A DNA stretch of 64,000 bases from Isoetes taiwanensis (Eukaryota; Streptophyta; Lycopodiopsida; Isoetales; Isoetaceae), in contig JAJEKV010000303.1 in NCBI GenBank assembly GCA_021234155.1, positions 186,001 through 250,000 on the forward strand, in the 5' to 3' direction. Under the pieces are notes generated by a model. The model was not told the DNA's origin. It did no database searches and saw only the letters and a program-made list of their open reading frames with translations. The position numbers were made by a program, and so were the translations under genes. Shown in pieces: positions 22,123-34,019 of this stretch. Every line of letters begins with the position of its first letter. Position 1 is the first letter of the stretch.

Positions 22123-23550
22123 TTGTCTGCTACTCCTTACTCCTACAATATCATGACAGAATTTGCAAGTTCAGTAGAGTCACAGGCTAGACATGCACCT
22201 CCATGTGAGGGACTATGGGTCCCCAAGTCAGCCTTAGCACAAACCTTAGCAGTAGTGGACAATGTTATGAAGGCACTACAGAACAAAGCTTCTCGCATGC
22301 CGGATTATATGTTAATGAGTCATCGAAATGTTAGGTACTTCTTAGTTAATGCTACCCTTGCCATCTTCTTAGCATACAAATCTGATAGATCAACCATCAG
22401 TTCAACCCTTGGATCCACCACCCCTAGACTCCAGGTAAGATGAATAGATGTTGCTCTAGTATAAAGCTACAGTATTGAAGGAGCAAGAAGCAGTAGATGC
22501 ATTTCTAGAAGACTTTGAAGGCACATTTGACATACCATTCGATGAAGAACAAGAAGCACAGTTGCAGCTGCTATTGATATAGCAGCAACACAACATTGTA
22601 GCAGAACAAGCGAGGCTCGGCATCACCAGCCTGGCACCGATCATTGTACAAGGTGAAGGGTTCCTTCTCTTGAATGACATCAAGAACTTACCTCAGTATC
22701 AAGCACATGGATACAGAATAGATGAGCTACTCGCCCTACACCGCCAAGATAAGGAACTCGATGACTTCATCAATCACCAAACGCAGGACTTCATCATGGA
22801 GAAGAGGGAGACTAAAATATACTGGGGCACAAGCATGTCGGACAGGGTCACCTTCCTCCGACTTAGAGAAAGAAGGAACGAAGCCGACTTACCATTTGAG
22901 ACAAAATTTTATGTCGTACAAAATCAACTTGGCATAAGAGGCGAAACAAACTAGAGTTTTGCAGCCCAGTAGTTCGAGGAGCACCGGCAAAGGAAGGGAA
23001 TGCGGAGGAACACAAATTTAGATACCTTGTGTCACTTAATGATTACATGCTGACTGTAGGAGCTGCATACGTAGATGACTTCTCATCTCGGCTACGGGGA
23101 GAGTATGACCGACCTGCAAAAGCACATATGACAACCGCCAATATTATCTCCCACTCATCACCATTTGGTCTTCCACAAGACTTCAACCCAAAGGGAAGCG
23201 GAGGCGGTTTACCTTCTCATCGCACTATTGGGATTCAGAAGGCATACCAGACTGGCCGATAACATCGACCACGTCATTTTGATGAAGAGAGCTATTGCAC
23301 TCTACTTCTTCAACTTCGCAATACGTCAACTGCGACCGAGACGACTAGCAGTCACGACTGGCCACACAACAATAAGAGATCCTGGAGAAGTGGTAGCTGC
23401 TATTCAGGGAGGTATACAATATGAAGCACCCTCTCAAGTCGAGGTGCAGGGATCAGGCCTGAGGAAGTCCAAAAGTATTTGCAGGACAACCTCAACTATG
23501 ATTTCTATTGAAGAAAATTTATATTTTGTATTCATCTCGAATATCTAAAT
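22123..23550 (+). pseudogene. Retroelement-associated coding segment, copy 1
   Basis: Open frames at 22123-22443, 22670-22954 and 23029-23548 form one interrupted coding segment with LLNDIKNLPQYQAHGYRIDE and a charged D-x-L-x-x-F stretch. It immediately precedes the gypsy gag. A diverged copy follows the integrase at about 27100-28060 with the same landmarks in the same order (CTTCTCGCATGCC, TTGAATGACATCAAGAAC, CTTCAACCCAA, CCGATAA). It is probably the N-terminal gag-like part of this gypsy family. I do not recognise a named domain in it. Confidence 0.5.
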
Positions 23551-23754
23551 ATATAAACTTTTTGCATATATTACTTATTCTTTTGTTTTCCTTGTCTTGT
23601 CTAATGTAACAACATATCACAAGTACAAGAACCAACGAATTAATAACATATGTAACAATATGATGTGTGCAACAAGAGCAACAAGGACTGGTCGAACCTA
23701 TAGGCACGGGAAGTTTTTCTAACAAACCCAAAGAAGGCAAAAGAGGAATTCGAG

Positions 23755-26700
23755 ATGATGACTCTCGAGGAAGAGATGTCCCAGATGCGATCAGACATTC
23801 AAGAAATAAAAGCCATATTGGTAGAACGATCAAGAAATGAGCAGGCTCAGAATGTCCAGCCACCACAAGCACCGGCACAACCCAAGGGGAAGGGAAGAAA
23901 AGGGCAGTGCATATATTCTCCGAAGTTCGCTCAACTCCTGAAGCTTTAGTCTCGAATATAAAATCCGCGGAAGAAGTAGAAAGTGAACATGACCACCATG
24001 AAGATCATAACAGAGACAGAGACATAGACCTGAAAGGGTCAGACTATCGAAAAAGGTGGACTCATCCCTGTATAATGTATGGAAGCCAAGGCATTCAAAA
24101 CGCCATTATATGCCAAGAGAACACAAGTGTCACATGATACAGGCCTTCTACAGACTAGAGTAGGGGAATAAATCCGTGCAAAAATACACGGAAGAATTCA
24201 TGAGGATGAGACTATATATGCCAAAATTGAGTGAGAGGCATGCAGAAGGCTACATTGAAGGCCTTAACGAGGAAATCAAGAAACGCTTCAGAACAATAAA
24301 TCCGCGGTCAATATCAGAGGCCGAATCAAAGGCATTGAGTCTACAAGGAATAGGACCTCACGACAACGGCCAAAGGCAGAACTTTTATGACAAGGGCAAA
24401 AGCTCGAGAGCCTATAGTCCAAGAGCAACAAGCCTGGCACCTGCTAGAAGCTCGTACAATGCAAATTATAGAAACAAGCAAGATACAAAGCAGTTAAGCT
24501 TCAAGGACAAAGGGCAGGCAGGAGGATTCAAATACTCCAAGCAGCAATGAAGTAGTTCTTGAATTCAATTTCAAGGAAAAAAGACGGGAATATATAGAAA
24601 AGAAGTTGTGCTTTAAATTATTTCCAGCCGAGAACCTGTAATGCACAGTTGCCCCTTTGTGATAAATGTGGCTCTTGCAGAGCTAGGAGGATGGCAGACT
24701 CCACCAGAGGACAACGACGAGGAAGCATGTGACTACATCCGCGATGAGTGTCACATACTTGTTGTCATTGATACAAATAATGCTAAAAGTCGATTATCAT
24801 ATGATATCCATAAGTGCCACGTCATTTTATAGCTCTCATAGATACGGGGAAGCCCATAACTTTGCCGGCAAGAATGGCCAAGATGTTAAAATTTGAAAAC
24901 CCGAAGTCAAAAACCTAGACCAAAGAGGTGTTGGCGAGTGGAGCAATCAGGCACATAGTAGGCAAGAGTGTGAACTTCAACGTAGACTTGTCAGGCATCA
25001 CTACTGGATTGAGAGGGGATATAATGAATATAGAGAAATATGACCTCATCATATATGGAGTATCTCATTTCAGCAAAAGCAGTGATCGATTGGGGAAAAC
25101 GAAAAGTAACCTTGATGGCACTAAATGGATATAGCGGTAAGGTTCACCCCAAATATGCAATGCATGTCTAGTAAGAAATTACTTAAATGCATTAAGAAAG
25201 AGGAGGTAGTGTATATCTTTAGATTAGAGCTCTTAGATGAGGAGACGGGAAGATGAGGAGACGGGAAGACAAAACCCTAAGCAAGCTACCCAAGCAAGTG
25301 GCCAAACTAATAAAGGAGTTTCATGACACATTCCCAGATGAGATCAAGGAACTTTCTCCTTACAGAGGAGTAGAATGTGAAATAGCACTCGAGCTGCATA
25401 CAAAGCCCATGAGTAAGGCACCGTACAAGATGACAGCCCATAAACTAACAGAGATGAAAAAGCAATTGCAAATACTATTAGACCTAGGGTTCATAAGACC
25501 TGGCATCTCCTTGTTCGGGGCACCCATCCAATTCGTCAAAAAGAAGGATGGAAGCTTGAGGATGTGCATTGACCATTGTCAATTAAACAAGCACACCATC
25601 AAAAAATAAATACGCCTTTATGCCGGATCGGCATGGGAAGGTGGAATAGGACAAGGCTTTCTCTTCCTTCTCGGGTACCTGTGGCAAATGATTTGATGGA
25701 TCAACTCCAAGATGCTAAAGTCTTCTCCAAAATAGATTTGAGGTTGAGCTATCACCAAATCAGAATAGCAGATAAAGACATCCAACTAGATGACTTTCGA
25801 GGAATGAGATATGGCCATTATGAATTCATAATGATGCCACCGGACTGAATGCAACCTTCATGAGACTCATAAATGGCATAGTCTATGAGTTTCTCGACAT
25901 CTTTGTCATCATATTTTTTGATGACATCTTGGTGTATAGCAAGACTCTAGAGGAGCATGTCCAACATTTAAGGAAGATACTTGAGAAGCTGAGGCGGCAT
26001 CAACTCTATATGAAGCTACCTAAATGTCACTTTGCCACAACGAGTTGAATATTGGGGACGCGCCATATCAGTCGACGGGATCTCCACAGATACCGCAAAG
26101 ATTCTAGCAGTAATCGAATGTCTGGCAACAAAGAACATGCACGAGCTGAAAAGCTTCTTAGGATTAGCAGGCTATTACAGGAAGTTTGTCAAGAATTTTG
26201 CCAAGATAACAGCACCACTGATGGATCTCACCAAAGCGAAAAAAGTAAAAAAGTGGACGGATCATTGGCACAAGAATGTAAGAGCAACATTTGAGAAGCT
26301 AAAAGAAGCATTGACCACGACACTGATTTTTAAAATTGCCTGATCCAGAAAAGGACAAGTTAATGGCAACCAATGCTAGCAAAATCGAGATTGGAGTAGT
26401 GTTAATGTAGGAGGAAAGGGTCATAGCATATGACTCTAATGATGACGAGACTTGCTACCTAAGACTAGCAGTCGTGAGAGCATTAAGGATTTGGACACAT
26501 TATTTGCTGGAAAGGAAGGAAGTTCCAATTGGACACCGACCATCAAATTCTTCAATATGTCTTCACCCAACCACATCTCAATCTAAGACAGAGAAGATAG
26601 ATGGAGTTCCTGGAGGTGTATGATTTTGACATATTGTACAAGCCAGAAAAATCAATATGGTTGCAGACACTCTCTCAAGACACAATTTGATAATAAGGAT

Positions 26701-27060
26701 GCATTGCAATGCCATATCAACGCTCACTAGTGAGTTTGGCAACGAGATAGAAGAGCGGTAAGCCTTTCAAAGGAGGCTAGAACAAACAAACAAAGAGAGA
26801 CCTTTAAACATTTCAAGAAGGAAGGTAATCTCTTGTATTACAAAAATTAGTTGTGTGTGCCAGAACTATCAGGAGTAAAAAAATTGATTCTCCACGACAC
26901 ACACAATAGTCCAATAGCCAGCCATGTGACTTTCATGAAAACCTACTTGAAGATGAGGAGTAGCTATTATTGGCCAGGCATGAAGAAGCGGATAGCGTGA
27001 TACATCCGCGAGTGTCAGCTATGTCAGCAAACAAAGATAGAGCAAATTTGAATGCTAGGA
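23755..27060 (+). mobile_element. Degenerate Ty3/gypsy retrotransposon (gag-PR-RT-RNaseH-partial INT)
   Basis: The gag homology lies at 24176-24550 (QKYTEEFMRMRLYMPKLSE and the G-L-x-x-E-I-x-x-x-F block), preceded by a short coiled-coil-like frame at 23755. A protease C-terminal part follows near 24930-25130 (KYDLIIYGVSHFS, VIDWGKRKVTL). The reverse transcriptase begins at 25253 ([16 protein letters not shown], then [20 protein letters not shown]), continues at 25680-25850 (KVFSKIDLRLSYHQIRI) and at 25860 contains IIFFDDILVYSKT. That catalytic motif is F-F-D-D where F-I-D-D or Y-x-D-D is usual. RNase H follows (ALRIWTHYLLERK; VADTLSRH), and an integrase zinc-binding remnant lies at about 26855-27050 (KKLILHDTHNSPIASH; YIRECQLCQQTK). 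Many stops and frameshifts make it dead. The integrase core is absent, and the second copy of the flanking coding segment begins at about 27090. Confidence 0.85.
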
Positions 27061-27089
27061 ATGCTAGAGTTTTTGGCAGTGCCAAATGC

Positions 27090-28070
27090 CAAATTATAGA
27101 ACAAAGCTTCTCGCATGCCAGATTATATGTCCACGAGTCATAAAAATGTTAGGCACTTCTCAATAAATGCTGCCCTTGCCATCTTCTAGAAAAAGATGAA
27201 GATACAGTCCAGTTAGAATATGACGAAGAACAAGAAGTACAACTCAGAGATGCAACCGATATATAAAGAATGTAACATTGGAGCAGAATAAGCGAGACCT
27301 GGCATTACAAGCTTGTCCCCAGTTATTGTCCAAGGAGAAGAATCTTCTACTCAATGACATCAAGAACATGCCCCAAATGTCAAGCATAGGGGTACTGAGT
27401 AGACGAGCTGCTTGTCGATGAGATGCTTGTCCTACTCTGTCAAGATGAAGAACTTGATGACTTCGTCGACCAGGAAACGCAAGACTTCACCACGGAGGGA
27501 GATGGAGACGTACAATGGTACCAACATGACGGATCGAGAAGCCTTTCTATGAATAATAGGAAGGATGAATGAAGGCGACCTGCCAATAGAGGAAGAGTTT
27601 TATGCTATTCAGGATAGACTCAACATATGGGCCAAAATCACCAATATATTGGCGTCAAGTAACTCAATAGCCATCGACAAAAGCGGAGAATGCAAAGGAA
27701 CCCAACTCGATACTTTCAGATTTTTACAGACAGACTATGACGAGCTGGGGTAGTACACGTATATGACTTCGTGTCTCGACACGGAGAGGGCACGCCTTGG
27801 CTTGCAAAGGCACAGGCGACAACTGCTCTATGGTTTTATATGTTGCTCCTCGTCGATGGCATAATTTTGGTCTTTCACAAGAGCTTCAACCCAAGGGGAG
27901 CAGAGATAGAGTACCCGCTCATTGTATCATCAGGTTTTGGAAGGCACAACAGACTAACCGATAATATCACCACGTTATTTTGGTAAACAGACCTATTGCA
28001 CTCTACGTTTTCGACTTCGTAATACCTCAGCAGCGACAAGCTACCATCCAAAGAGGAGCAGTATAAAAGC
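27090..28070 (+). pseudogene. Retroelement-associated coding segment, copy 2
   Basis: A diverged copy of 22280-23350, starting with AACAAAGCTTCTCGCATGCC (27102). It keeps the same order of landmarks but has more stops and indels than copy 1. The longest open piece is 27565-27753 (EGDLPIEEEFYAIQDRLNI), which parallels EADLPFETKFYVVQNQLGI in copy 1. It directly abuts the truncated gypsy integrase. This suggests either a second, 5'-only element inserted or recombined there, or a repeat intrinsic to the element. Confidence 0.6.
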
Positions 28071-28480
28071 ATGACCAACTCACATTGTCATATGCCTTCT
28101 TAAAATCAAGCTTTAGATATAAAACATTTTGGCATGTTTTCCATGCCCAATGCAATATTACTAAAAGTACTTCTGTTTCGATGAATCTCGATTGAACATT
28201 AGATAGATGATCCACTGAAATGGGTTTTAATCTTTTCATATATCCTTTTGTGATGATTTTGCAGAAGGATGACAACAAAGTGATTGGTCTCCAGTCACCT
28301 ACAATGTTGGCTCCTTCATCTTTGGAAGTAATGTGATACATCAAGTATTTAGTTTGCAGTCAAGCTCATCTGCCTTCGAAAAATCCTAATAAGCACTATA
28401 AATAGAAGGATGTATCCATTCCCAATATTCTTGGAAAAGCTCTACTCCGAGTTCTTGCTCTTGCTATATTTTAAGGTATA
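28027..28480 (-). pseudogene. LINE reverse transcriptase fragment
   Basis: On the minus strand the frame 28027-28344 reads GDWRPITLLSSFCKIITKGY, then LSNVQSRF and LYLKLDFKKAYDNVSW. These are reverse transcriptase blocks 1-3 of a plant LINE ORF2 (N-W-R-P-I-S-L, Q-x-x-F and D-F-x-K-A-Y-D). Upstream, in another frame, is an F-W-E-W-I-x-P-S-I-Y type segment that normally precedes block 1. The fragment is truncated after F-x-K-A-Y-D and abuts the degenerate gypsy segment on the opposite strand. Confidence 0.8.
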
Positions 28481-28839
28481 CTTATCATTTTATTGCCCAA
28501 TGGAATTCATCCAAATTTGATTCTTGGGGAAATTCTTGAATCATTACATTTGATGTATTTAGCTTTTAATCAATGCATATTCATATTTGATGTGTATCTA
28601 AATGAACAATAGGCCATGATGTATTTTGCCACTTGGTTTAAATTTGTCCTTGTATTTTTATACCCTTTTGCAAGAATGCATGATCATCCCTCATGTCGCA
28701 AAATAGACTAGTTCCTTGTTGATCATCCTATTCAGTTATAAGGCTCATGTGATTGTTGGATTGAAGCAAATGATGAATTTAAAACAATATTACACCCAAG
28801 TGTCTACACACGGATTGCAGTTGTTTTAGCCCATGCCAA

Positions 28840-30300
28840 CCTTGGCCAAACCCACAGTACTATGGACTTGTATCACATCATGCAATTATCTGGCTTATAT
28901 AGTGACAAATACATTTATCTGGTTGTTCTCAAAGCATGATAGCCAAAACAACTCTTGGAAAGGCAATAACTAGTTTATGCATGGGTTATTCTAGTTGGTC
29001 TACAGTATGACATTTTTCTGGAGAGCATTGCGAAATGCGGGAACTTAGAGGAAACATGCAAAGTTTTTAAACCCAATGATCAATCCCAATGTCGTAGCTT
29101 GTGGTGCGGTTCTTGATGGATTTGCTCAATATGACAAAGGTTATCTTGCCTTGGATTGTCTTAACCTAATGCAACAAGAGGGCATAAAGCCAAACAATAT
29201 TGCTTTCTTAAGTGTCCTAAAGGCTTTAGCAACATTGGATCCTTAGAGACAAGTAGATGCGTTCGTGAGAAGATCATTGACCTGGAGCTCCACTTTGCTG
29301 ACGTTATTGTTGGGAATATGCTTGTATATGTATGCGAAGTGTGGAAGCTTGAGAGAGGCATGCAAGGTCTTTCATAGTTTGGTAAATTGTAACTTGGAAT
29401 GTAATCATCACTGCCCATGCCAAGTAGATGGATGGATTGGTTGCGTTAGACTATTTTGACAGGATGAACCAGAAAATTGTTCCAAATACCTTTTCGATTG
29501 TCTTGAAAGCATGCCAATCCCATTAGATACACAAGGCGTATTCATGGGCAGATAATTGGTTCTGGCCTTGAAATTGACGTTATTATAGGAGATTCGCTAG
29601 ATGATTCATACTCCAAAAATGAGAACATGAAGGAAGCACACAGAGTCTTTAATAATTTTTTCAACAATGATGTGGGTTAATTATTGCTAGATATTTTCAG
29701 CATGGTGAAGGCCTCCTTGCCCTCAAATGTTTTTTGAGAACATGGTGCAAGAAGGCATACAATCCAATGAAGCTACATATTCAAGCATATTAAAGGCATG
29801 TGGAAGCTTGGGATCTATAGCATAGCATATGTATCCATACAAAGCATATATGGTTTAAGATTGAAGTGGATGTTGTCTTGGGGAGCACCCTTGTTGATAT
29901 GTATGGCAAAGGTGGGAAGTTGGAAGAGGCAAGAAAAGTCTTTAATAAATTCTCGAACCAAGATATAATACTATGGAGTACAATGAGATCTGCATATGCA
30001 CTGCATCGGGAAGCTCTTTCTAGCCTACGATGCTTTGACAACATGAGAAAGAAGGGGATTGAACCACATAAAGTGATATTTTCAAGCATTATAAAGCCAT
30101 GTGGTAGCATGGGAGCCATAGAACGATGAAGGCATATGCATGATCAGATCTTAAAAAATGGCTTCCAATTGGATCTTATGGGGAGTGCCATACTAGATAT
30201 GTGTGCAAAAAGTGGTAACATGGGGGAAGTAGACAAAGTCTTCAATGAATTGTTTACTAGAGATGTAATTTCGTGGGATGCAATGATTGCAGGATAGCAA
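28840..30300 (+). pseudogene. PLS-type pentatricopeptide repeat (PPR) pseudogene
   Basis: PPR motifs appear in succession in different frames. Near 29300-29370 the frame reads LYMYAKCGSLREACKVFHSL. The frame 29866-30119 has STLVDMYGKGGKLEEARKVF, a tryptophan-containing DIILWSTM, LRCFDNMRKKGIEPHKV and FSSIIKPCGSMGAI. Near 30160-30290 there is a further degenerate repeat with VFNELFTRDVISWDAMI. This alternation of P, L and S repeats is typical of plant organelle RNA-editing or processing factors. Multiple frameshifts and stops rule out a functional product, and I saw no DYW or E domain. Confidence 0.8.
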
Positions 30301-30309
30301 AAATCAGGA

Positions 30310-31130
30310 AAATCGGGGAAGCAGATGTTGCTGTACCATAAACCACACAGATGGCCAATGTAAGTGTACAATAATTAACTCAATATTTTTGCCATCAAAA
30401 TGCAGCTCTATGTGATATTTGTTTGGAAGGTCATTTATCTATTGCTAAGGGATATCTAAGGTCTGAAGGATGGAACTTGATCCCTTTTTGTCTTCATCAA
30501 TGAAGGGCATGGATCATTAAATCATTCTGTGACCGCCGATGTCAAAAGTATGTCAAAAGCTGATCATATCAATGGTAGTTAAACTTTGAAAGGTCAATTC
30601 CTCAGCATCAATAGTATGCTTTTTAGAGGCAAGCACCTTGTTATGCTTTATTGACAGCATACAAATCTCTATTTTCCAACATCTAGTAAGAATTGGGGGA
30701 ATCTAGACAATCATTATTCTGTTGAACTACATGCGATAATGTAGTTGTCGATTGAGTTATAAATGTTGTGCCTCATATCTATGTCAACCATATGCTGGTG
30801 GAGGTGGTGGTTGCTATGTAATCTTGCACATTTGCTTGCCATCCTTCAACATCAGCATGCAAATAAGCTTGCCCATTTTTATAGCAAGTAATAAAACTAA
30901 TCCACGACTGCATTTTGAGAAAATTGGATTAAAAAAGATTCATATTTAGAGCGAAAGATTAGGAACAACTTAACTAGCCTACTAAAGTTCACAAATTGAA
31001 GTAGCTATATGGGGTTGTCAGAAGGGTATCAAGCTAAAGCGCTTTGTCTCTTCTGCTTATAATTGCTTCTGCATAATGAGACCTTGCCTCCATCTCATAG
31101 GTGGCATCTTCGTGTCCCGCAGCCGCAGAG
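30310..31130. other. Unassigned region between PPR pseudogene and LINE fragment
   Basis: No reliable coding evidence. Sequence just before 31140 is probably LINE-derived because it leads in frame-like fashion into the zf-RVT fragment. Confidence 0.35.
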
Positions 31131-31139
31131 GAAAGTATT

Positions 31140-31450
31140 TGGACATAGGTGTGGGATAAGTTGCTCCATCACAAGGTAGCAAGTATGTGGTGGCAACTCA
31201 GAGTCAATAGGCTAGTTCATAAAATTGATCGTCGAATTTTAGAGCCCTTTATTTTCTGTAAGCAAAGGGTTGAGAGTATTGAGCATTGCTTCTTCTTGCA
31301 TGAGCGACGTCGGCTGGCATGGTCTTTGTGGTTTTCTCTTTTTGGGACTTCACTAACTAGCCAACAAATTATGTTCGTTATTTCCCCTGATGGTTGGCTT
31401 TTGTGGCCAATATGGAAGAGAAAGATATTGTATAACTTTAAGAGCATGGA
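31140..31450 (+). pseudogene. LINE zf-RVT (reverse transcriptase zinc-binding) fragment
   Basis: The frame 31149-31481 reads VWDKLLHHKVASMWWQLRVN, then IFCKQRVESIEHCFFLHE and LAWSLWFSLF. Plant LINEs carry this zinc-binding segment after the reverse transcriptase, with the pattern W-x-x-x-x-x-R-x-x-T and a C-x-x-C-H type cluster. Here the cluster is reduced to C-(12)-H-C. It is a short, isolated relic. Confidence 0.65.
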
Positions 31451-31489
31451 CATTGTAGCTGCTTCTCCAGTGGATGCATGATAAAATTG

Positions 31490-33090
31490 TTAAGGCTTAT
31501 AATTGTTCTCTCTTGATCAAGAGATGATTTAGGAAGTTTGTCTTTAGATTAACTCCTACACACTTTTGATTTAGAGGACAATAGTAGTGACATCTACAAG
31601 GGAGCAGAGCTTTGCAAATGCGTCTTCTTGTCAAGAGGATTACATTGCATATGGTGTACAGGTGCACAGAGCCAGTCTGGTTTTGACCTTGCTCCAATGC
31701 ATATGGTTTCGTCCTTTGGGTAATACATGTACATACCCTTAAAATGCAGTTCCCTACTTTGACAGTAAATCTGTGAGACTGCAATCCACCCTACAGATTT
31801 TAAGTCACAGTTGAATAGGGGAAAAAAAAGTGACCTACATCCACAAATCACTCTGTTGCATGCAAATCTTCATGCAAGTTTTCAAAGATGCCGTAGCGTA
31901 CAAAGCCAAAACCATCGATGTTGATGCACACAGTTTTCATGATGAATAAGACGTTTTTCTTATTGTTTCCATGAGATAAAGAGGGAAATGGAAGTGCGTA
32001 GGAAGAGAGGAAAGAAATGAAGTTCCAAATCAGAGGGCATTAATGTGGAAGTGTCCCCCCGACCATAGCTCGGCAGTATAATTTTCAGGAGATTTTTAAA
32101 TTTCCTCATCCGTAGGATATAAAATTTGAAAATTTAAGGGCAAAAATTATGCCATGACATATTTTAGATGATGTGGCAGGCAGGGGTATAGCCTAGAATT
32201 CCAACAAATGTTGTTGGGGGAGTCAGGCAAGCCTGCTAATTATGCCATGACATATTTTAGATGATGTGGCAGACAGGTGTATAGCCTAGAATTCCAACAA
32301 ATGTTGTAGGGGGGATTAGGCAAGCCTGCGAAAGAAACAAGGTGCTGCGCACAGAGGGTTGCCCTCCAGTTTCTTGAGGGTGAAGTGGCCTAAATCTAAC
32401 TGTGAAGTCATGTTTTCACAATCTATATTTGAATTAAAGTAGACCCCTACCATGTTCTTACAATCAGTTTGTAGTTCCGCTACATTTTTATGTACAAGCC
32501 CGTCCACAAGTGCCCCTCAATCGAATTGTATATGTAACTGAGTAGTTTAGTGTTCTTGTATAGAATCTTGAATTTATATCTATGTGACATCGCATCCTCG
32601 TTCTTGATCAGCAACTGGATTGACCATCTCAGACAAATAAACTGTGCCATCATCCTCATAAGACAGCTCTGCATCACGAAACTTCCAGAGAAGGAGAAAC
32701 AACTCGCCATAACCAATTTTGTAGCCACGACTTTATCTTTTTATGGCATGCTCCATCAACTCTTTGCAAACAAGGCTGTTTGTTGCAGCTATCCTATCAG
32801 ATTGAACTCACTATTAACGTAAACATTTGATAATGCAATGCCTACTTCGTAAAGTTTTATGTTTGTAGAATTATTTGATAGACATTGAAAGACACTGGTA
32901 TGGAAGTTGGACTTGTTGTCAATTCAAAGCTTGCAATGCCTATTGAGGATCAGGGAAAATTGAATATAATCCTCTTCACAAGTGATTCTGAATAATTTGC
33001 TTCTCATCAATTTATAATCAAGATTTGATTTTGCATATCAATTTTTGGAGATGAGGATCAGAGGATCGAAGTACATCTATGCAAAAGAAC
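31490..33090. other. Unassigned region with one 91-bp tandem duplication
   Basis: A duplication with units beginning TATGCCATGACATATTTTAG at about 32149 and 32240 is nearly exact. The rest shows only short frames on both strands without recognisable motifs. Confidence 0.5.
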
Positions 33091-33240
33091 ATACATATGC
33101 TAGTTTATTTTTTGGAGATGAGGGTCATTTTTGGAGATGAGTGTCAATTTATTTTTGGAGATGAGGGCCGAGGGTCGAAGTACATCTATGCAAAAGAACA
33201 TGTGCTAGTTTATTTTTGGAGATAAGTGTCAGTCGTGGTT
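33050..33240 (+). repeat. Short local repeats of TTTTTGGAGATGAGG
   Basis: TTTTTGGAGATGAG-type phrases occur about five times between 33050 and 33230, and the phrase GAAGTACATCTATGCAAAAG appears twice. Local duplications, no coding evidence. Confidence 0.7.
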
Positions 33241-33242
33241 GA

Positions 33243-33330
33243 GCTAATTCCGGGGTAGGAAAGGTTTGTTCCGGTTGAAATTAATAATCTTCCGGTTGAG
33301 CTAGCGCATCTCTGGAAAATTTCCGGTTAT
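33243..33330 (+). repeat. Dispersed repeat, copy 2
   Basis: Same strand match to 17213-17315: TTCCGGGGTAGGAAAGG, TTCCGGTTGAAATTAAT and GGTTGAGCTAGCGCAT. Unidentified family. Confidence 0.6.
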
Positions 33331-33759
33331 GCGGTGCCATTTGGCGTGAAGGATGGATCTCCAGAAATGAATACTATGATCTCGAGGCAACTAAGGAAGC
33401 TCCCTGAATAAGGTTAAGCTAGGCTTGCTCGATTTTACTCCAAGTAAATCTTTTGAAATCCATCAATCTTTTGTCAATATATTTCAAGATCCAAACAATC
33501 ATCCGCACCTCAAAGTTTTTCTTCGTGATGTCACTAATGTCCCGAATCGAGTACCACCCAACCCGTTACACGAAAGTGTATAATGTAGAGGTACTATTTA
33601 TAATATCTCGAAGTTCGCCACACTAACACGCCGGGTTTCACATAGCCACATAATACGAAGGCAAGAGAAAAAATAGAGACATAAATTGCATAGAAAAGGC
33701 AAATCAATCAAGACATAACCTTCCCCCGCAGACACCATCAAAGATAACATTCTACAATT

Positions 33760-34015
33760 TTAAAAAATAACTAAACTTATACCAACGGGTACCCCAAAAC
33801 CATTTAAGAATTGAGCTGGCTATTGACTCTTCAATCCAACATGCTAAATTTCCAAAAATAACTTAACTTATACCAACAGATACCCAAAACCATTTAAAAT
33901 TGAACCGGCTATTGACTCTTCAATCCAGACCGTTTATATACAAAGATGCATTAACCATCCGGTTCTTATTACGATGTGTTCTATATAAAGATGCATTAAC
34001 CATCCGGGTTCTTAT
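33760..34015 (+). repeat. Two adjacent small tandem duplications
   Basis: A unit with TTATACCAACGGGTACCCC and GGCTATTGACTCTTCAATCC recurs once (about 33770-33840 and 33858-33927). A second unit, ATAAAGATGCATTAACCATC, recurs directly after (about 33940 and 33985). Confidence 0.75.
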
Positions 34016-34019
34016 TACA

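Noticed and set aside
22123-28070. The two similar flanking segments as LTRs of the gypsy element
   Set aside because: Both copies have protein-coding character, no TG...CA ends were seen, and the 3' copy joins inside the integrase. A duplicated coding part or a fused second element fits better.
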